This document shows, in pieces, positions 1 through 5,795 of a stretch of DNA of 5,795 nucleotides. Below the pieces are notes generated by a model. It was not told where the DNA came from. It was given only the letters and a program-made list of their open reading frames with translations, and ran no database searches. How positions within the stretch are numbered: position 1 is the stretch's first letter; each line of letters opens with the position of its first letter. The translations under genes were made by a program, and so were the position numbers. Source of the stretch: RGIG8767 sp964487395 (GTDB taxonomy: Bacteria; Bacillota; Clostridia; Lachnospirales; Lachnospiraceae); NCBI GenBank assembly GCA_964487395.1, contig CAZAQH010000104.1, positions 1 through 5,795 on the forward strand. Direction: 5' to 3'.

Positions 1-1
1 T

Positions 2-307
2 GTATATCTTGACGGACGAAAAGAACTGGTATTTATGAATAGTGCATACTATAAAATGATTGGGGAAGCACGAAAAGAACAGTGGATTACCAGTTTTACT
101 ACGGATATGTGCTTAGTACATCCGGATGATAAAAAGAAACTGAATATAGAAATTGAACAGGCAATTATTGAAAAAAGAAATGTGGATATTACGATACGCA
201 TGTTTATTAGAGATAAACAGTATCATTTGGTTCATATATCTGGGAGAATGATTAAGAAAGATAGAGAAAAATTTTTGTTTTATTGTGTTTTTACTGAAAA
301 AGCATAA
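2..307 (+). CDS. C-terminal part of a PAS-domain protein (5' end outside window)
   Basis: The frame is open from the left edge of the window, so the ATG at 35 is probably an internal methionine and not the start; the codons before it read VYLDGRKELVF, which fits a PAS beta-strand. The visible piece of about 101 residues has the usual second-half PAS pattern: a 'VHPDD' segment (codons near 116-130), a helix, then strands with 'RMFIRDKQYHLVHISGR' and a last strand ending 'FLFYCVFT'. PAS domains are small sensory or dimerisation modules, normally attached to a kinase or a cyclic-di-GMP enzyme; that part would lie upstream and is not visible. The stop follows three residues after the last strand, so the protein ends in a PAS domain. 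The tail resembles the PAS tails in the kinase genes downstream (compare 'FYCVFT' here with 'YCCFT' near 3858), so this could be the end of a related signalling gene or a truncated remnant. The lipoprotein gene starts 22 bp later, so cotranscription is possible. Confidence 0.7.
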   Translation, partial: VYLDGRKELVFMNSAYYKMIGEARKEQWITSFTTDMCLVHPDDKKKLNIEIEQAIIEKRNVDITIRMFIRDKQYHLVHISGRMIKKDREKFLFYCVFTEKA

Positions 308-316
308 ATGAAAAAC

Positions 317-325
317 AGGGGGAAG
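317..325 (+). promoter_or_regulatory. Ribosome binding site for the solute-binding lipoprotein gene
   Basis: The sequence AGGGGGAAG ends 4 bases before the ATG at 330, and its AGGGGG core (317-322) is 7 bases from it. This strong Shine-Dalgarno-like match supports the chosen start. No separate promoter is evident in the 22-bp gap between the upstream PAS gene and this gene. Confidence 0.7.
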
Positions 326-329
326 TGGC

Positions 330-695
330 ATGAAAATCAAAAAAAGAAAAGTGATTTCTATCGTTTTAGCGGGATTAAATTTGGCTTGCTCGATTCAGTT
401 GTATGGATGTGGAAATGGGAATGAAACCTATACATCAATTTCCGGTCTTGATACCGATAAAGAAGCAACGATTATCATCACAATACCATATGAAACGAAC
501 AAGGCATTAAATACCGTGGCAAATGAATTTATGAACAAATATCCAAATATCAGCATCCAACTTCAATATATAGAAGATTATGACACCAATGCAATGCAGC
601 TTTTCAAGGAAAATGCAGTTGATATTGTACTTATGAAAGATTTGATTTATACGGAATATACCGAAAAAATGAGGAAACAGAAGAAGAGGTTTTAA
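330..695 (+). CDS. N-terminal fragment of the solute-binding lipoprotein
   Basis: This is the 121-residue frame before the frameshift. The N-terminus is positively charged (KIKKRK), followed by a hydrophobic stretch (residues about 8-24) and a lipobox-like LYGC, with Cys27 as the likely lipidated residue; tyrosine at the -2 position is less common than a small residue. After Cys27 comes a short Gly/Asn-rich spacer, then 'TIIITIPYETNKALNTVANEF' (first strand and helix), 'YPNISIQLQY' (second strand) and 'VDIVLMKDL', which is the start-to-middle pattern of the N-terminal lobe of solute-binding proteins. The last residues, from about 115 (MRKQKKRF), are read out of frame and do not belong to the family. 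Alone, this fragment could not form a binding protein. Confidence 0.7.
   Translation: MKIKKRKVISIVLAGLNLACSIQLYGCGNGNETYTSISGLDTDKEATIIITIPYETNKALNTVANEFMNKYPNISIQLQYIEDYDTNAMQLFKENAVDIVLMKDLIYTEYTEKMRKQKKRF
664..669 (+). other. Frameshift site in the lipoprotein gene (A6 run)
   Basis: The first frame reads GAA AAA ATG and meets TAA at 693. The family-like reading continues in the frame that would follow if the run had seven A bases: GAA AAA AAT GAG GAA, giving E-K-N-E-E-T-E-E-E-V. That second frame is open from 623 to the stop at 1912. The shift is placed at the A run by inference; any position between about 623 and 692 would rejoin the frames. The local sequence is not a good X-XXY-YYZ slippery heptamer, and A6 is short for transcriptional slippage, so a mutation or a homopolymer read error is more likely than programmed recoding. 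Confidence 0.65.
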
Positions 696-844
696 CTGGT
701 GACACTTCTGAAGATTATTTTTATAATTTTGCAGCGGATACAGAGATTGATTTTTCTGATACTACAGAAAATATCACGGATAATTACCGTCATACACGAA
801 TAGATGAAAATGGAAACACCATTACGTATCAATACAGTTATCCA

Positions 845-1912
845 TTGGGTGGTGAAACAAGAGGTGTTTTTGTTAATAAAACGTTACTGAAAAAATATGA
901 CCTTTCCGTTCCCGAAAATTATACAGAATTTCTTAATTGCTGTGAGATACTTAAAAATGCAGGATTAACTCCAATTCAGGGAGCACCTAATAAAGCAGCT
1001 TATGGACTTGGGCTTGCCCCGGCAGCAAATGCAATTGTACATAATGAGGAAGCATTTTTGTCCATGAAAGAAGCAAAAGTCGGAACATGTAAATATTTTG
1101 AAGATACATTAAATAAAATATATTCACTTGCAACCAATCGATTTTTTGATTACAAAGCAATTGAGGAACAGGGATATTTTGTAGACACCAGTGAACTGGG
1201 ACAGGCACAAAGTTTTCTTGGTATTCAAATTGACAAAACAACTTTTGAAGTAAACAAACCAGAGAATAATTATGGAAATGTAGCATTTTTCCCATATATC
1301 AGTTCTACAGAGACAGTAATACAGGAATTGATTGATGAATATCAACTGGATACCGAATTTGAATTTATTTGTTCACCATTAAATGAAGAAGGTACAAACA
1401 GACCAGTTTATATTACACCTTATTATGGAATATGTGCGAATAAAAACAGTGAAGAACTGATTTGGATACGGGAGTTTGTAAATTTTCTGTTTCAGGAAAA
1501 AAACAATAAATTGTATGCAGAGAATGCCTCAATTATTCCGAATACAACTGATGCACTTCAATACGTTTCAAACAAATATGATGTTGATGCGGATACGGAT
1601 GTGACGCTGTGTGGCCAGATTCGCTTTTCGGATGAGTACAATGGGTATAGTCCAATTGCGAGTGCTTTGACAGAGACATTTAAGTGCAGTGCACAAAAAT
1701 ATATGATAAACCTGAATTGTGATGCGGATGGAAAGATTGGATATAGTGCTAACGAGGAAGGAAAAGAATGTCTGCTTATGGATGCTGAAACAGAGGTTTT
1801 AACAGAATATGTTGGACCGGAAGATGATGCAATGCCTGGATATGCATTTTGTACAATGGAATATTATTTGGAATTTATGGAAAAAGAATTTGCTAAATAC
1901 AGAGTAGAATAG
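845..1912 (+). CDS. C-terminal fragment of the solute-binding protein
   Basis: This frame holds most of the binding protein. The nominal start is TTG at 845, but the frame is open back to 623 and the codons before 845 encode matching sequence (an acidic linker E-E-T-E-E-E-V, then a segment ending QYSYP). TTG845 is therefore almost certainly an internal leucine, and no ribosome binding site precedes it. The fragment contains the hinge pattern G-G-E-T-R-G-V-F-V-N-K, a helix typical of the family ('YTEFLNCCEILKNAGLTPI'), and later 'VYITPYYGICANKNSEELIWIREFVNFLF', the pattern by which family members return to the C-terminal lobe. Without the N-terminal fragment it has no signal peptide and would stay in the cytoplasm if translated. 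Confidence 0.65.
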   Translation: MGGETRGVFVNKTLLKKYDLSVPENYTEFLNCCEILKNAGLTPIQGAPNKAAYGLGLAPAANAIVHNEEAFLSMKEAKVGTCKYFEDTLNKIYSLATNRFFDYKAIEEQGYFVDTSELGQAQSFLGIQIDKTTFEVNKPENNYGNVAFFPYISSTETVIQELIDEYQLDTEFEFICSPLNEEGTNRPVYITPYYGICANKNSEELIWIREFVNFLFQEKNNKLYAENASIIPNTTDALQYVSNKYDVDADTDVTLCGQIRFSDEYNGYSPIASALTETFKCSAQKYMINLNCDADGKIGYSANEEGKECLLMDAETEVLTEYVGPEDDAMPGYAFCTMEYYLEFMEKEFAKYRVE

Positions 1913-1916
1913 AGGA
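1911..1916 (+). promoter_or_regulatory. Probable ribosome binding site of the sensor kinase gene
   Basis: AGAGGA overlaps the TAG stop of the lipoprotein gene and lies 11 bases before the ATG at 1928. The spacing is rather long and the match moderate, so translation may be partly coupled to that of the lipoprotein gene. The 15-bp gap leaves no room for a separate promoter, which supports one operon. Confidence 0.45.
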
Positions 1917-1927
1917 TTAGAAAAGAT

Positions 1928-3802
1928 ATGAAAACACAAACAAAACTTGCAATATCCATAGCAGTTTTTTTAAACGTAGTTCTGATGGTCTGCGTTATTT
2001 GTTCTGTGCTCTCGGCATTTAATAATGCCGAGGAAATATCATTCTCTCAAAATATTGAAAATGTGCGTACATTGACGGATGCTTCTGCAAACAAGGTAGA
2101 ACTTGAAATGAAGCATCATACGATAGAGATTAAAGCACTTGCTGATTCTTCGACAGAGGAATTTGTATATCGGATGACAGCATATCCTGAACTTTCAAAG
2201 ATTTTTGGCACTGCTTCAGAAGAAAAAGTGGGAGAGGTTTATTATACAAATGAGTTTTTCACGTTGTCGTCTGTTCATGAAAAGGCTTTTGCAATTGCAA
2301 CGACAGTACGAATAGTTGATGAATCGTCTGCTTCGGGATATGAGTATAAGACGCTTATGTCATTAATGAAAAGTGAATATATCAATGAATTGATAGCAAA
2401 TAACAATGATATTGATACGTTAAATTTCTTTGATTATTCCAATGTAATTGTTGATAATTATGGAAATTACGTAATATCCAATAATCATTTTCAGGGTACT
2501 AATTTTTTGGATTATATTAAATTGTACAATACTGATTTTACCATTGAGGATAAAGAAGAAATATGTGAACAATTAAATCAAAATGATTATTATGAAGCAC
2601 TGTATTATCAGAATAATCGCAGTCAGGATTGCGTATATACCATTGTACCGGTACAAAATAGTGACTGGCATATTTTAAGTATTGTTCCATTGTCCTCTTT
2701 TCATGCCACTTATAGTTTTGGGCATAATTTCTTTGTGTTTGCAGCATTTTTTGCAATACTCTTTTTAATGGATATTACATTTATTTTAATAATTAATCAC
2801 AGATTAAGAATTAAAACAAAAGAAGCAGAGACAGCTAATCAGTCAAAATCTGTATTTTTATCCTCTATGTCGCATGATATACGTACACCAATGAATGCTA
2901 TTATTGGTATGACGATGATTGCAGATAAACAACTTGCTGAAGAATCAATAAACCGCGAATCAAATCGTGAATGTATGAAGTCTATTGAACTTTCAGGGAA
3001 TCATTTACTTACAATCATAAATGATATTCTTGATATTTCAAAGATAGAAAGTGGAAAAATAATATTACATCCAGAAGATTTTTCCATTACGGAAACGGTT
3101 AGTAATGTGATTGAAATCTGTAAAACAAATATTAAAGAGAAGAACTTAGCTTTTCATGTTCAATTTGATAATATTCAGCATGAATACATAACAGGAGATT
3201 CGCTCCGCATCAAACAGATATTTATTAATATTTTGACAAATGCAATTAAATATACACAACCGGGGGGAAAAGTAACGGTTGAACTTTGTGAAGATGTGAT
3301 AAGTAAAAAAGGGATTGATTTTTCCAGTAGTGGGGAAAATGCAGATTATGAATATCGAATTATCTGTAAGGATGGACATGTTGCCTGGATTAAACTTAAC
3401 TTATCTATGTTTACTTACAAGGATAAGCAGTATAGTATGGCATCTTTTATGGATATTACTACGGAAAAAGAAAATTATATGCGAATCAATATGATTGCGG
3501 ACAATGTATCCAGCAGTATTTCCATGTTTCGAATTAATGGGGAAGATGAGGAATTGGTATATGCCAATAACCACTTTTTTGAGATTATTGGAGTGGATCG
3601 GGAAAGTTATAGTAAAAATGTATCTATGTTTGATAAAATGCTTGTATATGGAGTCGACCGTGAAAATGTGTATGCAGCAATTAAGAAGGCACTTGAAACA
3701 GGCAAACCGGGAGAATTGGAACATCAGCTTTTGCGTCCCGATGGAACAAAGATATGGCTGAGTCGTAGATATGCAGCAGTAAAAGAAGAATTACCCAATT
3801 AA
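1928..3802 (+). CDS. Membrane sensor histidine kinase, truncated ATPase domain fused to PAS domains
   Basis: The 624-residue product starts with a transmembrane helix (about residues 8-30), followed by an extracytoplasmic region of about 235 residues that looks like a Cache/PDC-type sensor ('IVDNYGNYVISNNHFQGTNF' resembles the typical 'D..G.Y.I......G.N' turn). A second transmembrane helix follows (about 268-289), then a signalling helix and HisKA with the H box M-S-H-D-I-R-T-P-M-N, phosphoacceptor His316. The ATPase domain begins normally, with an N box 'INILTNAIKYT' (Asn434, Asn438) and 'PGGKVTVEL', but the G1 (DxGxG), F and G2 boxes are absent. From about residue 463 the chain becomes the second half of a PAS domain ('DYEYRIICKDGHVAW', ending 'FMDITTEKEN' near residue 509), then a nearly complete second PAS domain (about 517-624) cut short by TAA. 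Without the glycine boxes this protein should not bind ATP or autophosphorylate. It probably belongs with the binding protein just upstream as a receptor pair, but in this form is likely inactive. Confidence 0.75.
   Translation: MKTQTKLAISIAVFLNVVLMVCVICSVLSAFNNAEEISFSQNIENVRTLTDASANKVELEMKHHTIEIKALADSSTEEFVYRMTAYPELSKIFGTASEEKVGEVYYTNEFFTLSSVHEKAFAIATTVRIVDESSASGYEYKTLMSLMKSEYINELIANNNDIDTLNFFDYSNVIVDNYGNYVISNNHFQGTNFLDYIKLYNTDFTIEDKEEICEQLNQNDYYEALYYQNNRSQDCVYTIVPVQNSDWHILSIVPLSSFHATYSFGHNFFVFAAFFAILFLMDITFILIINHRLRIKTKEAETANQSKSVFLSSMSHDIRTPMNAIIGMTMIADKQLAEESINRESNRECMKSIELSGNHLLTIINDILDISKIESGKIILHPEDFSITETVSNVIEICKTNIKEKNLAFHVQFDNIQHEYITGDSLRIKQIFINILTNAIKYTQPGGKVTVELCEDVISKKGIDFSSSGENADYEYRIICKDGHVAWIKLNLSMFTYKDKQYSMASFMDITTEKENYMRINMIADNVSSSISMFRINGEDEELVYANNHFFEIIGVDRESYSKNVSMFDKMLVYGVDRENVYAAIKKALETGKPGELEHQLLRPDGTKIWLSRRYAAVKEELPN
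2011..2032 (+). repeat. Perfect inverted repeat inside the kinase gene
   Basis: CTCGGCATT (2011-2019) and AATGCCGAG (2024-2032) are exact reverse complements separated by the 4-base loop TAAT. The stem lies 83 bases after the kinase ATG and encodes the end of the first transmembrane helix and the start of the outside domain. No T run follows, so it is not a classical terminator. It may be a chance coding palindrome or an mRNA hairpin. Confidence 0.55.
3290..3335 (+). other. Domain junction: histidine kinase ATPase domain to mid-PAS domain
   Basis: Upstream, 'GGKVTVELCEDV' is the strand after the N box, where a kinase would be expected to go on to the DxGxG motif. Downstream, 'GENADYEYRIICKDGHVAWIKL' is the middle of a PAS domain. 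The switch falls near the AGTAAAAAAGGG stretch at 3301-3313, and the frame is kept. The most direct reading is a deletion or recombination that joined the front of one kinase gene to the back of another; the exact breakpoint cannot be placed without homologues. Confidence 0.6.
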
Positions 3803-3871
3803 TATTTATTAATTTCAGTTGTACAGGATATAACGGAAAAGAAACAAACAGAAATGATATTGTTGCTTTAC
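3803..3871 (+). pseudogene. Out-of-reach continuation of the second PAS domain after the TAA stop
   Basis: In the same frame as the kinase, the 23 sense codons after the stop read 'YLLISVVQDITEKKQTEM' and then five more residues. This is the missing last beta-strand of the PAS domain plus the D-I-T-E-K-K signature that usually ends one. The TAA at 3800-3802 therefore looks like a single nonsense change, for example CAA to TAA (glutamine to stop). The frame ends at TGA 3872-3874, where the following kinase part is already in another frame. Confidence 0.65.
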
Positions 3872-3887
3872 TGATATCAGTGATGCG

Positions 3888-5795
3888 ATGAAGACGCAGA
3901 AGGAACTTGAAAAATCAAATACTGTAATGCAAATGCAGTATAATCAGGAATTGGAACGAAGAAAAATATTGGAAAAAGGCAGTTTCCTAAGTGCCTGTAT
4001 TAATCTTTCTAAGGAAAAAATCGTTTCATGGAATTGTATAGATGATCGTTTTAAAAAGCTGCCAGCAGAATTTGATTTTCAGATGGCGGTAGATATTATG
4101 CTTGCAGCAATTCCGGCACCTGATGATAAAAAAATTGTTCAAGATAAGATGAACTGTCAACAGATGATGCAGTTATTTGAAAAAGGAATAACAGAGGATT
4201 CCATTGAATATCGTAGTTTTCAGCCGGATAATACATTGTATTGGATACGTGCGGTATGTAACCTTACCGAAAATCTTCAGAATGGAGAGGCAATCGCATA
4301 TATTTACTATTATAATATTGATGATAGTAAAAAAGCTAAACTAGCTTCTGCCAGCGTAGTAAATGAAGAAATTGAATGTGTGATTTTATATTCAACCAGA
4401 AGAAAAACAGCACGATTTATTCATGCAAGAACTGGGCAGATTGAACCAATTTTAAGAAATGAATTTGAGTTATCAAAGATTGCATTAACGGATATGTATC
4501 AGGAAATTATAAAGCAGGATAAAGATAATGTTGATGAGTTTTTGAATGTAGATGAATTATTTGAAAAATTAGAGCAAATGCCTGTTGTAACAATTACCTA
4601 TAGAAAGCAAATGCAAGATGGAACAATCAAAAGAAAAAAAGCGAGAGCATTTTATCTTGATGAAACACATGATGATATCGTAATTGCACGACGCGATATT
4701 ACAGACCTTTATGAGGAAGAACAACATCAAAAACAGGCATTACAGAAAGCAGCAGATGAAGCAATCAGGGCAAATCAGGCAAAAAGTGAATTTTTAGCTC
4801 GTATGAGTCATGATATGAGAACCCCAATGAATGGAATTCTAGGGATTGCAGGACTTATGCATGACAAAACAGATATGAAGGAAATACAAGAGGATTTGTC
4901 ACAACTTGACATTTCAGGAAATTATCTGCTTAGACTTATTAATGATACACTTAATATGAGTAAAATTGAAGCAGGTAAGTTGGAATTACATCCAGAATTA
5001 ATTGATAGTCAAAAAGTAATGCAGAATGTACTTGCAAATGCAAAGGTAATGGCGGATAAAAAAGGAGTCACATTACAGATTCAGGTTCCTGAAAATAATG
5101 TGTGTCCATCTGTTTATGCAGATTCAGCAAGAATTGAGCAGATTATTATGAATCTGATTTCAAATGCAGTAAAATTTACGCCAGTTGGTGGAACGGTTAC
5201 ATTGATTGCAGAATCGGTATCCGTTACCAATGATATGGTGACAAATAAGTATATTGTTCGTGATACCGGTATTGGTATGGATGCTGATTTTCTACCTCAT
5301 ATGTATGAACCATTTATACAGGAGGGACGTGCTAAACTGGAAAATGAAAGCGGTACTGGACTTGGCATGTCTATTGTAAAACAACTTATTGGCATGATGG
5401 GTGGAGAAATATCAGTAAAAAGTAAGCCCAATGAAGGTACTGAAGTTACATTGTTGATGCATTATCCAATTTATCACGATGAAATATATAAAAATGAAAA
5501 GAATAAAATAGATATTACAGTTCTAACGGGAAAAAGAGTTCTTCTGTGCGAGGATCATCCTTTAAATGCTCATATTGTAAAACAATTGTTGATAAAAAAG
5601 GATATGACAGTGGAACATGCTGAAAATGGTAAAAATGGTGTTTTAATGTTTGATGCATCACCTAAAGATTATTTTGATGCGGTACTAATGGATATTCGTA
5701 TGCCAATAATGGATGGGTTAGAGGCGGCAAGAACCATTCGTGCACTTGAGCGAGATGATGCAGGGCAGCGGAACATCCTGCAAACTGCATTTGAA
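3888..5795 (+). CDS. Hybrid histidine kinase/response regulator (PAS-like, HisKA, HATPase, REC), 3' end outside window
   Basis: The frame is open from 3858 to the window end. ATG 3888 is the first plausible start, but no ribosome binding site precedes it and the codons before it read 'YCCFTDISD', the end of a PAS domain, so this is more likely the back of a longer gene than an independent one. From 3888 there is a coiled-coil-like linker (about 1-30), one or two diverged PAS-like regions (about 30-285, ending 'ARRDITDLYEEE'), a signalling helix, and HisKA with M-S-H-D-M-R-T-P-M-N and phosphoacceptor His308. A complete HATPase follows: N box 'NLISNAVKFT' with Asn426, G1 'DTGIG' from Asp459, F-box-like 'YEPF', and G2 'GTGLG' from Gly489. 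The REC domain starts at about residue 555 with the acidic pair in 'CEDHPLN' and has phosphoacceptor Asp602 in 'VLMDIRMPIMDG'. This part has every residue needed for autophosphorylation and for transfer to REC Asp602. No transmembrane helix is visible. The final residues fit the REC pattern poorly. Confidence 0.75.
   Translation, partial: MKTQKELEKSNTVMQMQYNQELERRKILEKGSFLSACINLSKEKIVSWNCIDDRFKKLPAEFDFQMAVDIMLAAIPAPDDKKIVQDKMNCQQMMQLFEKGITEDSIEYRSFQPDNTLYWIRAVCNLTENLQNGEAIAYIYYYNIDDSKKAKLASASVVNEEIECVILYSTRRKTARFIHARTGQIEPILRNEFELSKIALTDMYQEIIKQDKDNVDEFLNVDELFEKLEQMPVVTITYRKQMQDGTIKRKKARAFYLDETHDDIVIARRDITDLYEEEQHQKQALQKAADEAIRANQAKSEFLARMSHDMRTPMNGILGIAGLMHDKTDMKEIQEDLSQLDISGNYLLRLINDTLNMSKIEAGKLELHPELIDSQKVMQNVLANAKVMADKKGVTLQIQVPENNVCPSVYADSARIEQIIMNLISNAVKFTPVGGTVTLIAESVSVTNDMVTNKYIVRDTGIGMDADFLPHMYEPFIQEGRAKLENESGTGLGMSIVKQLIGMMGGEISVKSKPNEGTEVTLLMHYPIYHDEIYKNEKNKIDITVLTGKRVLLCEDHPLNAHIVKQLLIKKDMTVEHAENGKNGVLMFDASPKDYFDAVLMDIRMPIMDGLEAARTIRALERDDAGQRNILQTAFE

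Larger units (their letters stand above)
330..1912 (+). pseudogene. Extracellular solute-binding lipoprotein, frameshifted
   Basis: Read across one frame change, this is a single gene of about 527 residues, a usual length for family 1 sugar-type solute-binding proteins. It would be exported, lipid-anchored to the outer face of the membrane, and bind a small ligand, probably a carbohydrate; the ligand cannot be told from sequence. The first frame carries the signal peptide and the first part of the N-terminal lobe. The second frame carries the rest, including 'YSYPLGGETRGVFVNKTLLKKY', the typical hinge-region pattern (large residue, P-x-G-G, then G-(I/V)-F-x-N-K) seen in this family. The frames join without loss of sense if one A is added to the A6 run at 664-669. 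No permease or ATPase gene is in view; a sensor kinase starts 15 bp downstream, so a sensing role alongside the kinase is more likely than transport. It may be truly broken, or the frameshift may be a sequencing error. Confidence 0.75.

Noticed and set aside
664..671. Programmed -1 ribosomal frameshift in the lipoprotein gene
   Set aside because: The A-run followed by TGA/ATG does not form a good slippery heptamer, and I saw no clear stimulatory hairpin just downstream.
845..847. TTG as the start of an independent 355-residue protein
   Set aside because: The frame is open upstream to 623 and the codons before TTG encode family-like sequence; no ribosome binding site is present.
113..1345. 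Minus-strand frames of 73-102 residues under the PAS and lipoprotein genes
   Set aside because: They are low-complexity, Phe/Ile/Tyr-rich antisense shadows of AT-rich coding sequence with no domain pattern or ribosome binding site.
308..3310. Lipoprotein-kinase segment as a cassette inserted into one PAS kinase gene
   Set aside because: The upstream PAS piece and the downstream PAS piece are both second halves of PAS domains, so they do not join into one interrupted domain; no flanking repeats or mobile-element ends were seen.
2538..3724. Minus-strand frames and a plus-strand 88-residue frame inside the kinase gene
   Set aside because: They overlap clear kinase and PAS coding sequence and show no recognisable protein pattern.
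3871..3880. Palindrome CTGATATCAG near the kinase frame change
   Set aside because: It is short, lies within the codons for T-D-I-S of a PAS tail, and has no partner copy or promoter context; chance is sufficient.

Overview
The window is AT-rich, all genes are on the plus strand with short gaps, and ribosome binding sites are purine-rich. The proteins (a lipoprotein-type solute-binding protein and multi-PAS hybrid histidine kinases with the 'MSHD(I/M)RTPMN' phosphoacceptor motif) suggest a low-GC Firmicute, most likely a gut Clostridia/Lachnospiraceae-type organism. That assignment is by style and is not proven by a marker gene.

Layout: (1) 2-307 is the 3' end of a gene whose visible part is a PAS-domain second half. 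(2) 330-1912 is an extracellular solute-binding lipoprotein of the sugar ABC-transporter type. It is split into two frames by what looks like a one-base loss in an A6 run at 664-669. (3) 1928-3802 is a membrane sensor histidine kinase starting 15 bp after the lipoprotein gene. It has TM1, an extracytoplasmic sensor region, TM2, HisKA and the start of the ATPase domain, but the ATPase domain stops after the N box and runs in frame into the second half of a PAS domain and then another PAS domain. (4) That second PAS domain is cut by TAA at 3800-3802, although the same frame continues with its missing last strand up to 3871. (5) From 3858 another frame carries a second, soluble-looking kinase part (PAS-like regions, HisKA, a complete HATPase and a REC domain) that runs off the end of the window.

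Functional reading: a lipoprotein binding protein directly followed by a kinase with a large extracytoplasmic domain, with no permease gene in view, suggests a sensing pair in which the binding protein presents a ligand to the kinase. The kinase locus looks like a fusion of two kinase genes: the front of a membrane-bound receptor kinase, and the back of a multi-PAS hybrid kinase whose own first part is missing. The frameshift, the domain-truncating junction, the in-frame stop, the PAS-tail-to-PAS-tail junction and a poorly matching REC end all lie within about 5 kb. This indicates a decaying or recombined locus, or assembly/sequencing errors; the sequence alone cannot separate these.

I saw no tRNA, rRNA, CRISPR array, insertion sequence, riboswitch or convincing terminator, and no convincing minus-strand gene.
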